From positions 1,550,001 through 1,614,000 of the forward strand of contig BCIO01000005.1 of assembly GCA_001599975.1 (NCBI GenBank): a stretch of 64,000 bases of DNA, given 5' to 3'. A model generated the notes under the pieces. It was given only the letters and a program-made list of their open reading frames with translations, did not search any database and was not told the DNA's origin. Shown here piece by piece: positions 34,206 through 45,462 of this stretch. Both the position numbers and the translations under genes were made by a program. Every line of letters begins with the position of its first letter. Positions within the stretch are counted from its first letter, which is position 1. Origin of the DNA: Cystobasidiopsis lactophilus. Its lineage: Eukaryota > Basidiomycota > Agaricostilbomycetes > Agaricostilbales > Chionosphaeraceae.

Positions 34206-36820
34206 CTATTCATCCTCGCTCATGGCACTCTTCTCCCTTTTACCAGGCGCCCGGCTCTTGACAGCACGCCCTTTGCCTTTGGCAGAAGGCTTGGAGGTGG
34301 ACGCGTGTAGGTCGGGCTCGGCGCTCGGGTCCCGCGATGATAAACGAGCAGACCGTCTCGGAGTCGGCGGCTCTGGAGCTTGGCCTCGAGCGTGCCGTGG
34401 TTTCTTGCTAGACGCAGGAGTGGTCGGCGCTTCGGATCGTCGCTGCGTGCCAAGAACGGGCGTGCCAGAGACCTGGCGCATCTCCGGCACTTGGTCTTGT
34501 TGCTCCTCTTCCTCTTGATGACCGGCTGCATCGTCGTCCATCTCTTCGTCATCGTCGTCGTGGTCGAACCGGCCGGGCAAGGCTCGGCGATTCTGTGTGG
34601 GCGTCACAGTGAACCATGCTGAACTCTCATTGCCACCGAAAGTGGTGTCCTCTACCGCTTGCGCTTTAGCTGGCGATGTATGGCGAGGAAGTGGTGCTGA
34701 TCGCTTCTTGGAGGTAGACTGGCCAAGCTCGGCCGCCGCTGTCTGCGGGGCAGCAGGTGGTGGCGGTGGCAAATCCTCCTCCTCTTCTTGCTGCTCGACC
34801 AAGCGCAACCTCGTCGGCTTGACCCGAGGGATTGTCGACTTGGGCTCTGGAGCTGGCAGCGATGGTGGCGGAGCGCCGATGGAAGAAGGTGCCGGCGACT
34901 CGGCCCGGAAGCTGCCGTTCGGCGAAGCCAAGCTAGCGCCGGACAAACGAGGGCCAACAAACGGCGAGCCAGAGACCGTTCTCCGAGTGGGGGTAGATGG
35001 CCGTTTGGCCGGTGAGTTCAAGGGCGAGTCCGCCAACCCGCTGAGGTTTTGCGAGGACGAGCTGCGCATGGTGGCGAGGAGCACATTCTTGATGGCCGCC
35101 TGCGAGCCGGTGAACTTTTTGACCGGGGAACGTAGCGAGGGCGAGGCGGAGAGCGGCACATCCCGGACCGAGGGACTGGAGATCGCGGCAGCCTGCGCCT
35201 TGATTTGGGCGAGGCTTTGCGCGTCTTGGAGGGAGCGCGGGGCCGGCATGTCGAAGCTCTCGTCGGTCTCAATTGGCGCCCAAGGATGCTGGGCAATGTC
35301 GACCTTGGCCGTTGAAGAAATCCCATCCTGCTCTTCCGTGAACCCATTCGGCCCGTCCTCGGTCGATAAAGCTCCGACAGCCAAGATGGAGTAGTCCAGC
35401 TCGCTCATCACGCTCCTGAGACCCTTCTTGAGCAGAGCTCTCCGCCTGAGCGATTCGGACGAGACGCCGGTCGAGGTGGAGCCGGTCAAGATTTGGTAGG
35501 CTTCGATGTAGCGACCCTCGGATGAAAGGCGGGCGATGATGAGCTCTAGAAGGACATCTCTCGCTTGAGGTGAGAGGTGTTCGGGCGGAGAGGAGGCAAA
35601 GTCGAGCACAGCGGCGTCTTCGTCGGGAAGCAAAGGCAGAGTCAGGAGGCCTCGAACGGCCTTTGGCAGCACTCGGCGGGTTGGATTTTCTGCAGGCATC
35701 TTCTTGAGACATTCCAAGTTGAATAGAGTGAGAAAGACAGCTCACCTCCAAGAATAACCCGCAAGGCAGAGTGAATGAGCTCCGACTTTGAGATCTCCTT
35801 CTCCTGCGCTTCCACCACAACCAGGTCCGAGTCGTCCAAGCTGTCGGTCGAGCTCCCCTGAGTGGGTTCAACAGCAACAGGGGGGTTGGCAGCCGAAGGG
35901 TCAGGCTTCTTGCGTGCCCACTTGAAAGCCTCGCCGACGTCTTGGATGTGCGCGAAGGCGATGACGATGTTGGAGAGCTCGGCGTAGGTGGAGATGACCG
36001 GCTGGGCGGTGCGGATGTAAGTAGCCAGCTCTTGAGGTGCGTTCAAGGCGAGGCAGGAGATGATATTTGGCACGAAGTCGGGAAAGCAGCCCGGGCGAGC
36101 GAAGCACCTCACGGCGTCCTGTGGGTTCACTTTACAGCGCTAATCCTTCATGACAAGGTATGAGAAGCGGACGCACATGAAATTGGTCGTGATCAGCCAG
36201 CCAGTAGCCGTCCGTGACCTGGACGAAGGGCTTTGGCATGAGATGGTCGTGGGCATATTGCTGGGCGATGGTTGGGCTGGCGTCTTTGAGCAGGTAGTAG
36301 CGCAGGCATTGCCTTTTGAGCTCGTCAAAGTAGCAGGCGTCAATCTTGTCCACTGCAGAATGCCTTGTCAGAGCTATCCCTGGATGAGATGGCAAGGAGC
36401 GAAGGGTCACTCACACAAGCTGTACAAGTCTGGCCGCGATGCCGGTGGGTAAGGCGAGGGTCCTGTGGGCCATGTCGTCGTCAGAAGACCCAAGGGAGGT
36501 CTAAGAAGCGACAGACACCAACCTTGCTCTGAATGAAGGCCGGCCACCAGCAAGAGTTGGTCGATGAACAGCCCAGACTCGCGCGTCCCTCGCCGGCCAT
36601 TCACGTTCACCCAGTCCGCAGGCAGCTCCTCCACTTTGTCAAAGTACACGCTCATCCTTGCCGGAGAGAGAAGCTGGACGGCTCGGGTCAAGAAAACACA
36701 CGCTTGGAGGTCAACCGTGACCTGCGTGACCTCGCCTGCTTCGCTGCTATTGGTTGTTGCGTGCTTTGCTGCTTTCTGACATGAGCTATCATCTAGCGCG
36801 TCCTGAGCTGCCTGCAGCAT
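34206..36820 (-). CDS. ELYS-domain nucleoporin-like protein
   Basis: The N-terminal half is an ELYS-like helical domain: SPARMSVYFDKVEELPADWV, GLFIDQLLLVAGLHSEQG, IDACYFDELKRQCLRYYLLK, DAVRCFARPGCFPDFVPNI, and DVLLELIIARLSSEGRYIEA. The C-terminal 300 residues are disordered, Ser/Pro-rich, and end in basic patches (RHARGQAPEPPTPRRSARLS, GKGRAVKSRAPGKREKSAMS) that could bind DNA or carry nuclear signals. ELYS proteins dock nuclear-pore Y complexes on chromatin; the fungal form (Ely5 type) lacks the beta-propeller, as here. ATG 36820 is used; the first intron near 36750 is unsure. Confidence 0.8.
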
Positions 36821-37062
36821 GCCCTAGGCCGGATACCGAACAGCGCTCTCGTACATGGAGCACTCGTCCACTTTTCCCTTCTCCCTTTGACTTTTGACTC
36901 GCTGCCTAGATTCTTCGTGGCGATGAACTGGATCAGCTGCGGTTTGACTTGGCCTCGATGACACAGCGGAAGTGACCCCCATTTTCTGGTGCTCGCGGGC
37001 CCGCAAGAGGCTGCCATCGACCTCTGATCAGGGACGACGAGAACGTCTCCGCTTCGCTAGAG

Positions 37063-38691
37063 ATGTCGGTCAGCCACGATCATGCTCAGGACAAGCCGTC
37101 CCGTCTGAGTGGCATCCCTATCCTTTCCAGCATCACCGGCCAGGACACCAGCCAGGAAATCGAAGCGGCCCTTCAGGAGCTGAGGGCCAGCAAGAACGCC
37201 AAACACAAGGCCAAGCGCATGGGCGTCGCTGGAGCCTGCTCGCTTTGCCGCCTGCCTTTCCTCTCCGCCGTCCTCATCGGCGAGCTCAACAACGAGCTCG
37301 AGGGCCAAGTGGGCAAGAACGACCTGAGCTGGATGATGGACATCTACGGCGCCTCCCACCTCATGCCCGGCTTCTTGACTGCGTTTGAGGCCATCGGTGA
37401 GCTGGACCCAGATAAACACTGATTTTTGCACAACCTGAGCTCGACCTTTTAGGCACCTTGCTTCACACGAGGGCTCCCGACAAGCTGTCTAGTGTCCAAA
37501 ACCCACCGATGATGAAGAGCTCTACGACTCAAGAGGAAGACGGTCGCAGCGTGAGCAAGCTTGCCATCCGTGATTAAGCTTCTTGCCCACTCACCCTCCG
37601 AACGCAACAGTTCTTCAGCGTCCACAAAGCCTGTCTGGACATGCTCAGATGCACAATGAAGATTCAGGACGACAGCTTTGAGAGCATGGCCACTTTGGCC
37701 GAGTTGACGTACTTGCTGGGCCTCGGCGCCAATGGCAAGGTGCGGAGGGCAGTCTCACTCACGACCGCTGCTGAGTCTCACAGAGTTTTGTCAACCCACA
37801 GTACTCTATGGTGGACTATGGAGTCGACGACCTGGACACCATCCTTTGGCGCCTCTGTCCTCCCAAAGAGTACTCTGCCGAGAACGGGCATCGGTTCGAA
37901 TGGCTCGCTTTCTTCGACATGGGCTCCAGTTCGCACTTCTCCTGGCTGATGGCCAACCCTGAAAAGTGAGTTTCGCTGTGCGATATAGCTATCGAAGCGC
38001 TCAACTGGATTGCTGTAGACTGCCTGTGTTCCACGAATCGGTGTCTCCTTCCAGGCTGGGCCGCTTCAAGTCCGCTCAAACCCAGCCCAAAGCCTTGACC
38101 GCCATTCTGGAGTGTGCCCCCGATATCCTCCAGAACATTTTTCAGCCTCTGGTCGCGACTGACCTGCAAGCTTTTGTGGCCTTCGCCCAGACTTGCAAGG
38201 TGGCCGCCAAGTGCTTCCTGCGACACCTCCAACCGCTCTATCGCAAGGCATGCATCCAGAGATATGGCTGGTCCGCTTTCCGCTCGACTGAAGTCCGGCC
38301 CAATTCCACCATCTTCCCCGCCGCGACTTTGAAGAGTTCGCCTCACGGGGACTGGGCGCTCTACCTGAGCGAGATTGGGTCGGAGAAGTACCATCCAACG
38401 ATCAGGGCTCGACACCGCACCATTGTCATCTGCCAGAGCCTCAAGAAAGCGTACGAGAAGCGCCTGCGCCAAATTGAACGCTGCCCATTGGACGGCACAC
38501 AAGAGGAGTGGCGCGCCAGGTGGCGCCAACATCATGAGACGGGCTTTTTATCGCTGATGATGCTGGCTCCAATGGAAATGGCGGCTAGCGTTGCTCGCGG
38601 GAACGACCCTCCCCCCGGCTTCACCTTCAAAGATGGGAAGATCACCCGAGACTCGGATGGTACTACTATAGTCACCCTCGGGCCCAAATGA
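37063..38691 (+). CDS. F-box-like protein A1 (first copy of duplicated block)
   Basis: It starts MSVSHDHAQDKPSRLSGIPI. A conserved N-terminal block, RMGVAGACSLCRLPFLSAVL, is followed by DLSWMMDIYGASHLMPGFLT, then VHKACLDMLRCTMKIQDDSF. An F-box-like segment sits in the middle (AILECAPDILQNIFQPLVAT, DLQAFVAFAQTCKVAAKCFL, RHLQPLYRKACIQRYGW). The C-terminus is polar, with GFTFKDGKITRDSDG. The middle pattern is typical of fungal F-box families. Introns lie near 37396-37452, 37552-37611, 37740-37801 and 37966-38020. The paralogue at 41467 keeps every block. The target is unknown. Confidence 0.78.
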
Positions 38692-38762
38692 TGGTGGCCT
38701 GCACCTGTGTTGTCTGTCTGCCTCCTGACTTGCTTGCAGTTCTTTTCCGGGCCGTGCTCCAT

Positions 38763-38775
38763 GATGAAACGCGTG
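38763..38775 (+). promoter_or_regulatory. GATGAAACGCG motif upstream of B1
   Basis: The motif lies about 45 bases before the B1 start codon. The same motif stands before B2, C1 and C2. It contains ACGCG(T), the core bound by MBF-type G1/S factors in other fungi; that reading is inference. Confidence 0.45.
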
Positions 38776-38819
38776 ACACTTACCCGTTCGGCTCTTTCAG
38801 GTCTTTTCTGCGGACGACC

Positions 38820-39817
38820 ATGTTTCCTACGCTTCGCGTGTTGCTGTTTGCTACTTTGAGTTGCCGAGGTGTGCATACTGATGCAAGCCGAAGGTTGAGA
38901 ATGGTTGTGCTGAGGGCTCTTAACGGAACAGCCTTCCTTCTCATCGAGCCTTCCCTCGATGTCTACTGGATCACCAACAAGTAGGAACTCGATGCATCCT
39001 TTGGTTCATCGGAATACTCAGCTTTCACGGTCAGCACTGACTTGCACGTCACTTCGGCGCTGGACGGACGAAACTTGCGAGTCTTCTCTTTTGGCTGTCT
39101 TCCTCGGATCTGAAGCCACTGTGTCTGCAGTACGACCGGTGTTAACTATCTGCGCTTTCTTCGAAACGCCTCGGATCCTCTAGATTCCGAAATTGAGATC
39201 GTTCTGGTCAAGGACGGGCAATTGGATCCTCAGGCCGGTGGTGAGTTTGACCACCTTTATGTGATTGTTGTGTCCACCCCTCACTCAGTGAACTCTCAGT
39301 CTGGATTGACTTGACATCGGATTTGGCAAAGACTTCGGGAGGCGTTTATCGAGCAATCATTCAACAGCCTGGGGCTTGGGACGTCTGCAAGTCCGTTTTT
39401 TGGCAGGCTACAGGACTTTTAACTAACCTTTGGGCCTACACCAGTCACTGGAGACAAAATCGTGTCGTCAGTGCTCTCGCTGTTACCTATGCAAAAGGTG
39501 AGCTCACGAACATTGTGTGCAGCGGCCAGTATCAGCTTGCCTTCACTAACGGCACCAATCGAGACCAAATCTTCTACACATCGCCCTTCTTCAATGCTTA
39601 TCTTACTGGAACTTCGGACAAAGCGCCTGCTTCGAATTGCTCCGTCGCGAATGGCACCACCGTTTGGAATGCATCCCTTACGACTGCCGAAGTTGATACC
39701 TCATCCTACTGTCCTGGTGCACATCAGTCGTCAAGTGCGTCTTTGCTGGCGTTGCAGTTTTGGGAGTGGACTTTGGCATCCGCGCTCGTGCTGCTTGTCA
39801 TCTCGCGATCGGCCTGA
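38820..39817 (+). CDS. Secreted, probably GPI-anchored surface protein B1 (Kre9/Knh1-like domain)
   Basis: Exon 1 is a signal peptide (MFPTLRVLLFATLSCR). After an intron comes AFLLIEPSLDVYWITNN, then TTGVNYLRFLRNASDP, IEIVLVKDGQLDP, GVYRAIIQQPGAWDV and YQLAFTNGTNRDQIFYTSPF. Pro/Trp near the start, an edge strand and a final YxLxFxN...YTSPxF strand fit the Ser/Thr-rich Kre9/Knh1 family domain. N-glycosylation sites are frequent. The end, SSSASLLALQFWEWTLASAL then VLLVISRSA, is a GPI-type hydrophobic tail. One intron (39387-39444) starts with GC (T|GCAAGT) where the sister copy has GT. Paralogous to B2, and more distantly to C1 and C2. Confidence 0.75.
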
Positions 39818-39936
39818 TTTTCTGCACTCTTTAAGCTTGGGTTCGGGCCACCACTATCATCAAGGAGTTTCGACGCTTTTTGAGACTCTCGGTTGATTGA
39901 CGGGTTCATGGACTGAGAGCTGTGCGCTCCGGCCTC

Positions 39937-39950
39937 GGTGAAACGCGTCT
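39937..39950 (+). promoter_or_regulatory. GGTGAAACGCGTCT motif upstream of C1
   Basis: About 100 bases before the C1 start codon. The C2 gene has GATGAAACGCATCT at the matching place, and both are followed by AGCTCTGCCT and TGACCGT. Confidence 0.45.
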
Positions 39951-40048
39951 GAAGGAAGCTCTGCCTCGTTGACCGTGGCGACGGTCTTCTTGCGCACGCA
40001 CGCAGGATCCAGGTCTCGCCTCTCTATCAGGCTTGACCATATCCTGTC

Positions 40049-41053
40049 ATGACGTTCATGCTGCCTCTTGTCGCCCTGCTCGTTGCCGTCCCGGCGCAAG
40101 GTAAAAACTGATTCCTGAACGATACATGCTCTATGCCCTTCATCATGCGCGACAGCCTTTTTGCTGGTGGAGCCTTCCGTCGATGCTTTCTGGGCCGTTC
40201 CATAGTGCGTTCTTTCGGATACACCTCGACGATGACAGTCTAACACCTTGCGAGCAGCAATGGCCAATGTAGATTCGAGCACAGCGCACCTATTAATGAA
40301 CGTACTAACTCACTCAGCAGACGACCCTGCCTACTTGCGCTTCTTGAGGTCCCCCGGCGACCCACCAGACGACAAACTGCTCATTTACCTGACGGATCCG
40401 ACGGGCGACACTGTCAGCAACACCGATGGAGGCGGTAAGCACATATTAAGCCCTTGTATTGCGACTCCAGAGCTGATAGTATAGTATTAAGGCTTCACTG
40501 CCGACGGCGGTGTGGCGTCGCCCGGCGCTTGGGACGTCTGTAAGGCTAACAACTAGTCTGTGCATCTCACAGCTGAAGAGATCTCTAGATATGAGTGGCC
40601 ACGCCATAGGGTAATGAATCTCCTGAGTCGTGACGGCCTCGTTGCTCACCTTCCGCGCGCAGTGGCACCTACAAGCTCAACTTCTGCAACGTGGCCAACA
40701 AAAGCGAGCTCTACTATACTTCCCCCGCGTTTCCATTGGTCTATATGCCCGGCTTCGACAACGAACCGGCTTGGAGCAATTGCACGGTCGCGAATGCATC
40801 ACCAACTTGGGATGCTTCTGCCACACTCGAAGAAGTCACCACTACGTCTTGTGAGAAGGATACCACTCATTCTTCAGACGGTACCCACTCGCACAAGGGT
40901 TCGACGAGAACGGTTGCCACATCCTCAAGTGGCGTAAGGGCGCAGCAGAAGACTACGGGGCTGCCAACGAATGCTTCCAGTGGTGCCAGATCGATAGGCC
41001 AGAGTGCATCTTGGCTCACAGTGGCAATCGCCTGGTTGGCTGTTAGAATTTGA
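40049..41053 (+). CDS. Secreted, probably GPI-anchored surface protein C1
   Basis: A signal peptide (MTFMLPLVALLVAVPAQ) is joined across an intron to AFLLVEPSVDAFWAVP. Then follow AYLRFLRSPGDPPDDKLLIY (same place as LRFLRNASDP in B1), LTDPTGDTVSNTDGGG, SPGAWDV, a YKLNFCNVANKSELYYTSPA strand, and a Thr/Ser-rich, N-glycosylated stalk with many TTTS/SSG elements. The end, GQSASWLTVAIAWLAVRI, is hydrophobic and GPI-like. The same fold as the B proteins is likely. The extracellular role (adhesin, wall glucan assembly or effector) cannot be read from the sequence. Confidence 0.7.
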
Positions 41054-41466
41054 ACCAGGATGCGGGCATGCTGAACGACCTTTGCTTTGCCACCACCCGC
41101 TTCCGATTTTGTATTACCCTGTAATCTTGCTTCAAATGTTTTCAAACAAATACGTTCTGTTTGCTGTGTGCACGACATCCCTCGCCGGCCAAAGCTCGGG
41201 TCGAAAAAACGCCCGGTCGGTCCAGGACCACCGTGACTGCCACTGCTCTGCCTTATTGTTACCTGCGTGCCGCTGCCGCCTGCTAGGTGTGGCGATTGAT
41301 GTCTGCCCATGAACTGCGTTGTAGCGCACTGCGTGGACGGCAGGCGCTTTCGTCACCTCCGAACAGGGCTCCTTCCCCTGCTGCCTGCGTGTATTCAAGG
41401 CGCCGGGCTTGAGTTGCAAGTCACAGCACCGTACGTCAACTGCTGTCCTTTGCCGCCGGCAACAAG
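41054..41466. other. Boundary between the two copies of the block
   Basis: About 410 bases from the C1 stop to the A2 start. No gene seen. It holds the 3' UTR of C1 and the promoter of A2. Confidence 0.5.
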
Positions 41467-42984
41467 ATGAACCAGATGATGGAGGAGATGGAGCAGATCT
41501 TCCAAGAAATGAGGGCCAGCAACGACCCTCGAGGCAAGGCTTCGCGCCTGGGCGTGGCCGGTGCCTGCTCCATATGCCGGTTGCCTCTCGCCTCCAGCGC
41601 CTTCATCGGCGAGCTGAACCGCGAGATGAACGGGAGGGTCGGCATACATCAGCTCGGCTGGCTCGTCGACATTTGGGGGGCCTCGCATCTGCTACACGGC
41701 TTCCTGGTCGCCTATGAGGCTGTCGGTGGGTCGCCTTTCTAGGACTGGCTCTGTTCGTTCACCTAACCCTTCCTTTTCAGGCACCATTTTGCAGACTAGA
41801 TCGCCTGACGGATTGCTCAATCTCTTGGAGAGAGGCGAACGGGTCACCATGAGCTTCACGACCCAGGAGGAAGACGGTCATAGCGTGAGAATTGTGCTTT
41901 CGGAAATAAGTGAAGGCTGGATATCTCACTCCTTAACGCAGTTCTTCCTGGCTCACAAAGCCTGCTTGGACATTCTCCGATGCGTCATGAAGGTGCAAGA
42001 CGATAGCTTTGAGACCATGTGCACCTTGTCCGAGCTGTGTTGGGTCTTGGGCATTGGTTCCAATGGCAAGGTCGGGTTTCCTGTTCACCGACAGGTTTGC
42101 GACGGGAGCTCAGTTTGCCGCCCTTGTAGTTCTCTGTGCTCAACTATGGCAACTTGGACATCGATGCAGCACTCTGGAAGCTTTGCCCCCCAAAGCTCTT
42201 GTCTGCCGAGCAAGGCCACGAGTTCGATTGGGAAGCCTTTTTCGAGATGGGAACCAGCTCGGACTGCTCTTGGATACTCGCTAACCCCGAAAGGTATGTA
42301 GAATTGCCTTTGAGGGATTCCCCCGGCTCAGCCGAGTTGAATTTCAGGCTGCCTGTGTTCCACGACTCGGTGTCTGCGTCTCGCTTGGAAGGTTTCCGCT
42401 CCGCCCAAGCCCAGCCCAAAGCCTTGGTAGCAATTCTGGAGCAGCCTGCCATCTTGACGAGCGTCTTGAAACCGCTCGTCACCAGCGACCTTCGCGCTTT
42501 CGTGGCTTTCTCCCAGACGTGCAAGGCGGCTGCCAGCGCATTCATTCGCCACCTCCAGCCCCTCTACCGCAAAGCGTGTATAAGAAAGTTCAGTTGGACC
42601 GCCCTGCGCATAAATGACATCCGCCATGCTTCGACCATCTCGCCCGCGCCTAGCATGAAGAGTTCGCCGAACGGAGATTGGGCCCGCTATCTGGCTGACC
42701 TCGGCTCGAAGCCCTTCCAAGCGACCCTCAGAGCTCGACATCGCATCCAGCTCGTCTGCCAAAACCTCAAAAAAGCATACAGTCTCGCGATGGCCGGGAT
42801 TGGGCGTTTCAAATACGGCGAGTCGCAGGAGGAATGGCGCAACAGGTGGCGCTTTTACCATTCCAAGGGCCCTGATGGCATTCCAGAGCTGTCCAGAGTG
42901 GAGATGAATCGGCAGGTCGCCGCCGGATGGGCTCCGCCTCCTGGATGGTCTGTCAGCAAAGACGGAATCATCTGTCCCAAATAG
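41467..42984 (+). CDS. F-box-like protein A2 (second copy of duplicated block)
   Basis: This is a paralogue of A1 at 37063. Matching blocks are RLGVAGACSICRLPLASSAF, QLGWLVDIWGASHLLHGFLV, AHKACLDILRCVMKVQDDSF, the F-box-like region (AILEQPAILTSVLKPLVTSD, LRAFVAFSQTCKAAASAFIR, HLQPLYRKACIRKF) and GWSVSKDGIICPK at the end. The N-terminus is shorter (MNQMMEEMEQIFQEMRASND), lacking the first 20-odd residues of A1. Introns fall at the same places. Many amino-acid changes over the whole length show that the duplication is old. Confidence 0.78.
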
Positions 42985-43064
42985 ACTCTGCTCTGCTGGC
43001 TTTCCACCTTCCACAACTACTGGGCGGTGGCCTGACTACCGGCTCCTCTGGGGTCGTTCTCGAT

Positions 43065-43077
43065 GATGAAACGCGGG
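43065..43077 (+). promoter_or_regulatory. GATGAAACGCG motif upstream of B2
   Basis: Same motif and same distance to ATG as in B1. The leader that follows (GTTCGGCTCTTTCAGGT, then a T run and GCGGAC-ACCATG) is nearly the same as that of B1. Confidence 0.45.
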
Positions 43078-43120
43078 CACTTTTTCGTTCGGCTCTTTCA
43101 GGTTTTTTTCGCGGACCACC

Positions 43121-44141
43121 ATGTTGCCTTGGATTTGTCTGCTACTGCTTATTTCTCTGAGCAGCCGAGGTGGGCCTACTGACTGGGACGTGCCGCAAGT
43201 CGAGAACGACTGCCTGAGTGTTGGATGCAGCCTTCCTTCTCATTGAGCCCTCCCTCGACGTGTATTGGATTTCGAACAAGTGTGTGCCTCAGAGGACCAT
43301 TCTCTTCCATTGTTATGCTCAACTTGGAATCGCAGTACGGACTTCAACGCCTCCGTAACATATGAAGGACAAACTCACAACATGTTAGGGTCTCCTGTTC
43401 CCAACACCACATGCCGCCAAAGATGACAAACAGGAGCTTCTAGCACGACCGGTGTAAACTACCTGCGGTTTCTAAGGAACGCGACAGACCCTTCGGACGC
43501 AGAACTGCAAATCTTTCTCGTCAAGGATGGGCAAGTTGACCCAGCTGGCGGGAGTGAGCAACCGTCCACTTGTCTTGCAAGTCTCACGCCCTTTGACAAC
43601 CTTGAGGAACGAGCAGACTGGCTTGATCTATCTCAAGGTCTGACAACGGCGACCCCTGGCGTATATCGGGCAATAGTGATGGGACCGGGCGCTTGGGACG
43701 TCTGTAAGTTCTTCAGGTGTTTTCTGCCCTTCCGTGTTCGCTGATCAGATTTATGACACCGGAATGTCAGTCGCAGGAGAAAAGATCGTAACGTTAGCAA
43801 ATCGCTACCTGGTTGCCAGATTGCGCAAAATCTGACTCCACAGCAGCGGCCAATATCAGCTCGCATTCACGAACCGAACCAACCCGAACGAAACTTTCTA
43901 CACATCGCCTCTCTTTAACGCCTATCTCGCTGGTACCTCGGACCAGCCGTCCGCCTCGAATTGCTCCGTCGCGAACGGGACCACCTTGTGGAATGCCTCT
44001 CTTCCGACTACCGAAGTTGATACCTCGTCCTTCTGTCCTGGTGCGCACCAATCTTCAAGTGCGCCTCAGGTGGCGTTGCAGTTTTGGGAGTGGACTTTGG
44101 TGACCGCGCTCGTATTTCTTGTTGTTTCGCGATCCGGTTGA
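43121..44141 (+). CDS. Secreted, probably GPI-anchored surface protein B2
   Basis: A paralogue of B1 with the same layout: signal peptide MLPWICLLLLISLSSR, then AFLLIEPSLDVYWISN, GVNYLRFLRNATDPSDAELQ, IFLVKDGQVDPAGG, GAWDV, YQLAFTNRTNPNETFYTSPL, and a GPI-type end (QFWEWTLVTALVFLVVSRSG). The intron that starts with GC in B1 starts with GTAAGT here, at the same codon (GAC GTC T). The N-terminal region between the second and third exons is weakly defined, but junctions parallel to B1 exist. Confidence 0.72.
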
Positions 44142-44259
44142 TTTCTGCACTCTCTACATTTGACTTCCGAGTAGAAGAGTGTCGCGAAGTCTGCGGCCTT
44201 CCTTGATCGTTGTCGCCCTTTGTCATGTGCGTCGGAGTGGAGGCGTTTTATCGGGACTC

Positions 44260-44273
44260 GATGAAACGCATCT
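44260..44273 (+). promoter_or_regulatory. GATGAAACGCATCT motif upstream of C2
   Basis: About 110 bases before the C2 start codon; counterpart of the C1 site at 39937. Confidence 0.4.
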
Positions 44274-44382
44274 AATGCGGACGCAGCTCTGCCTTCGGTG
44301 ACCGTCAATATAGCCGTGTGTCTCACCGAGCCTCGAAAGTACGGATCCCTGTTCTCTAACGAAGCGGTAGCCAGTCGACTGC

Positions 44383-45381
44383 CATGGTGTCGTTGCTGGC
44401 GCTTGTTGCGCTTCTCTCCGCTGCAGTCGGCACAAAAGGTAACAGTAAACCTCGACTCTGCCCCTATCATCTAGCCTATTAAGAGAGACCGGAAGCTCTA
44501 TTGCTTGTGGAGCCCTCCAACGATGCCGCCTGGGGCTTTCCGATGTGAGTTCTCGTACTTTTCGGAAGCGATATCTGAACACGGCTGCGACAGCGGTGGC
44601 GGCACTTGTGAGTGTATGCGCTTCCGGTTGTTTGCTCGCCGGGACTTAGGGCTGAGCAGCCAGTCCCAATTACTTGCGCTTCTTGAGGTCTCCCGGCGAC
44701 CCACCGGACGAAAAGCTGCTGGTCTACATGACTGATCCACCGGCAGACACCCCCAGCACTATTGAAGGGAGTGGTGAGTACATATGCAGGCCCTGCATTG
44801 TGAATCCAAAAGCCAATTGTGATGTTAAAGACTTCAGGGCCAGTGGCAATATGGTGTCACCGGGCGCTTGGGATGTCTGTAAGGCTCTCCGTCGATTTGT
44901 GTGTGCATCAAACAGCTGAAAACATTTCTAGATATAAATCCTCAAGCCATAGGGTAACGATTCTCTAATGCCTTGGCGGCCCCGTTGATCATCGCGCGCG
45001 CGCAGGGGCACCTACAAGCTCAACTTCTGCAACATAGACAACATAACCGAGCTCTACTACACTTCACCCGCGTTTTCGATAGACTATATGCCAAACGTAT
45101 GGACCAATTGCTCGGTGGCGAATGGAACACCGACTTGGGATGCTTCTGCCACCCTCGAAGAGGTGATCACTCCGTCTTGTCCAAATTACACCGCACCCTC
45201 ATCGCACGGCACACGCTCACGCCAAAGCACCACTGAAACGGCTGCCAGATCCTCAAGTGGCGTTGGGTCGCAACAGAAGACCACCAAGCTGCCGGCCAAA
45301 CAGTCCAGTGGTGCTGTCGCGTTGCTCAAAAGTGTCTCTTGGCTCACTGTGGCAATCGTTTGGTTGGCTGTGGCAGTTTAA
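44383..45381 (+). CDS. Secreted, probably GPI-anchored surface protein C2
   Basis: A paralogue of C1: signal peptide MVSLLALVALLSAAVG, then LLLVEPSNDAAWAFP, YLRFLRSPGDPPDEKLLVYM, TDPPADTPSTIEGSG, SPGAWDV, YKLNFCNIDNITELYYTSPA, the NCSVANGTPTWDASATLEEV block shared with C1, a Thr/Ser-rich stalk, and the hydrophobic end SVSWLTVAIVWLAVAV. The stop at 45381 is only about 80 bases from the UTR4 start codon. Confidence 0.7.
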
Positions 45382-45462
45382 GCCTGGACTTTATAGAGAT
45401 GCCAGAATCTTGCCCTCACACTACCGCTTGCGAACTTGTATCATCGTATAATCTCGCCTCAA

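Larger units (their letters stand above)
37063..45381 (+). repeat. Tandem duplication of a three-gene block (A-B-C, A-B-C)
   Basis: Copy 1 spans 37063-41053 and copy 2 spans 41467-45381. Gene order, strand, spacing and intron positions match: an F-box-like gene, then two secreted-protein genes of one wider family. Coding parts are clearly diverged, while the leaders of the two B genes stay strikingly alike. Confidence 0.85.
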
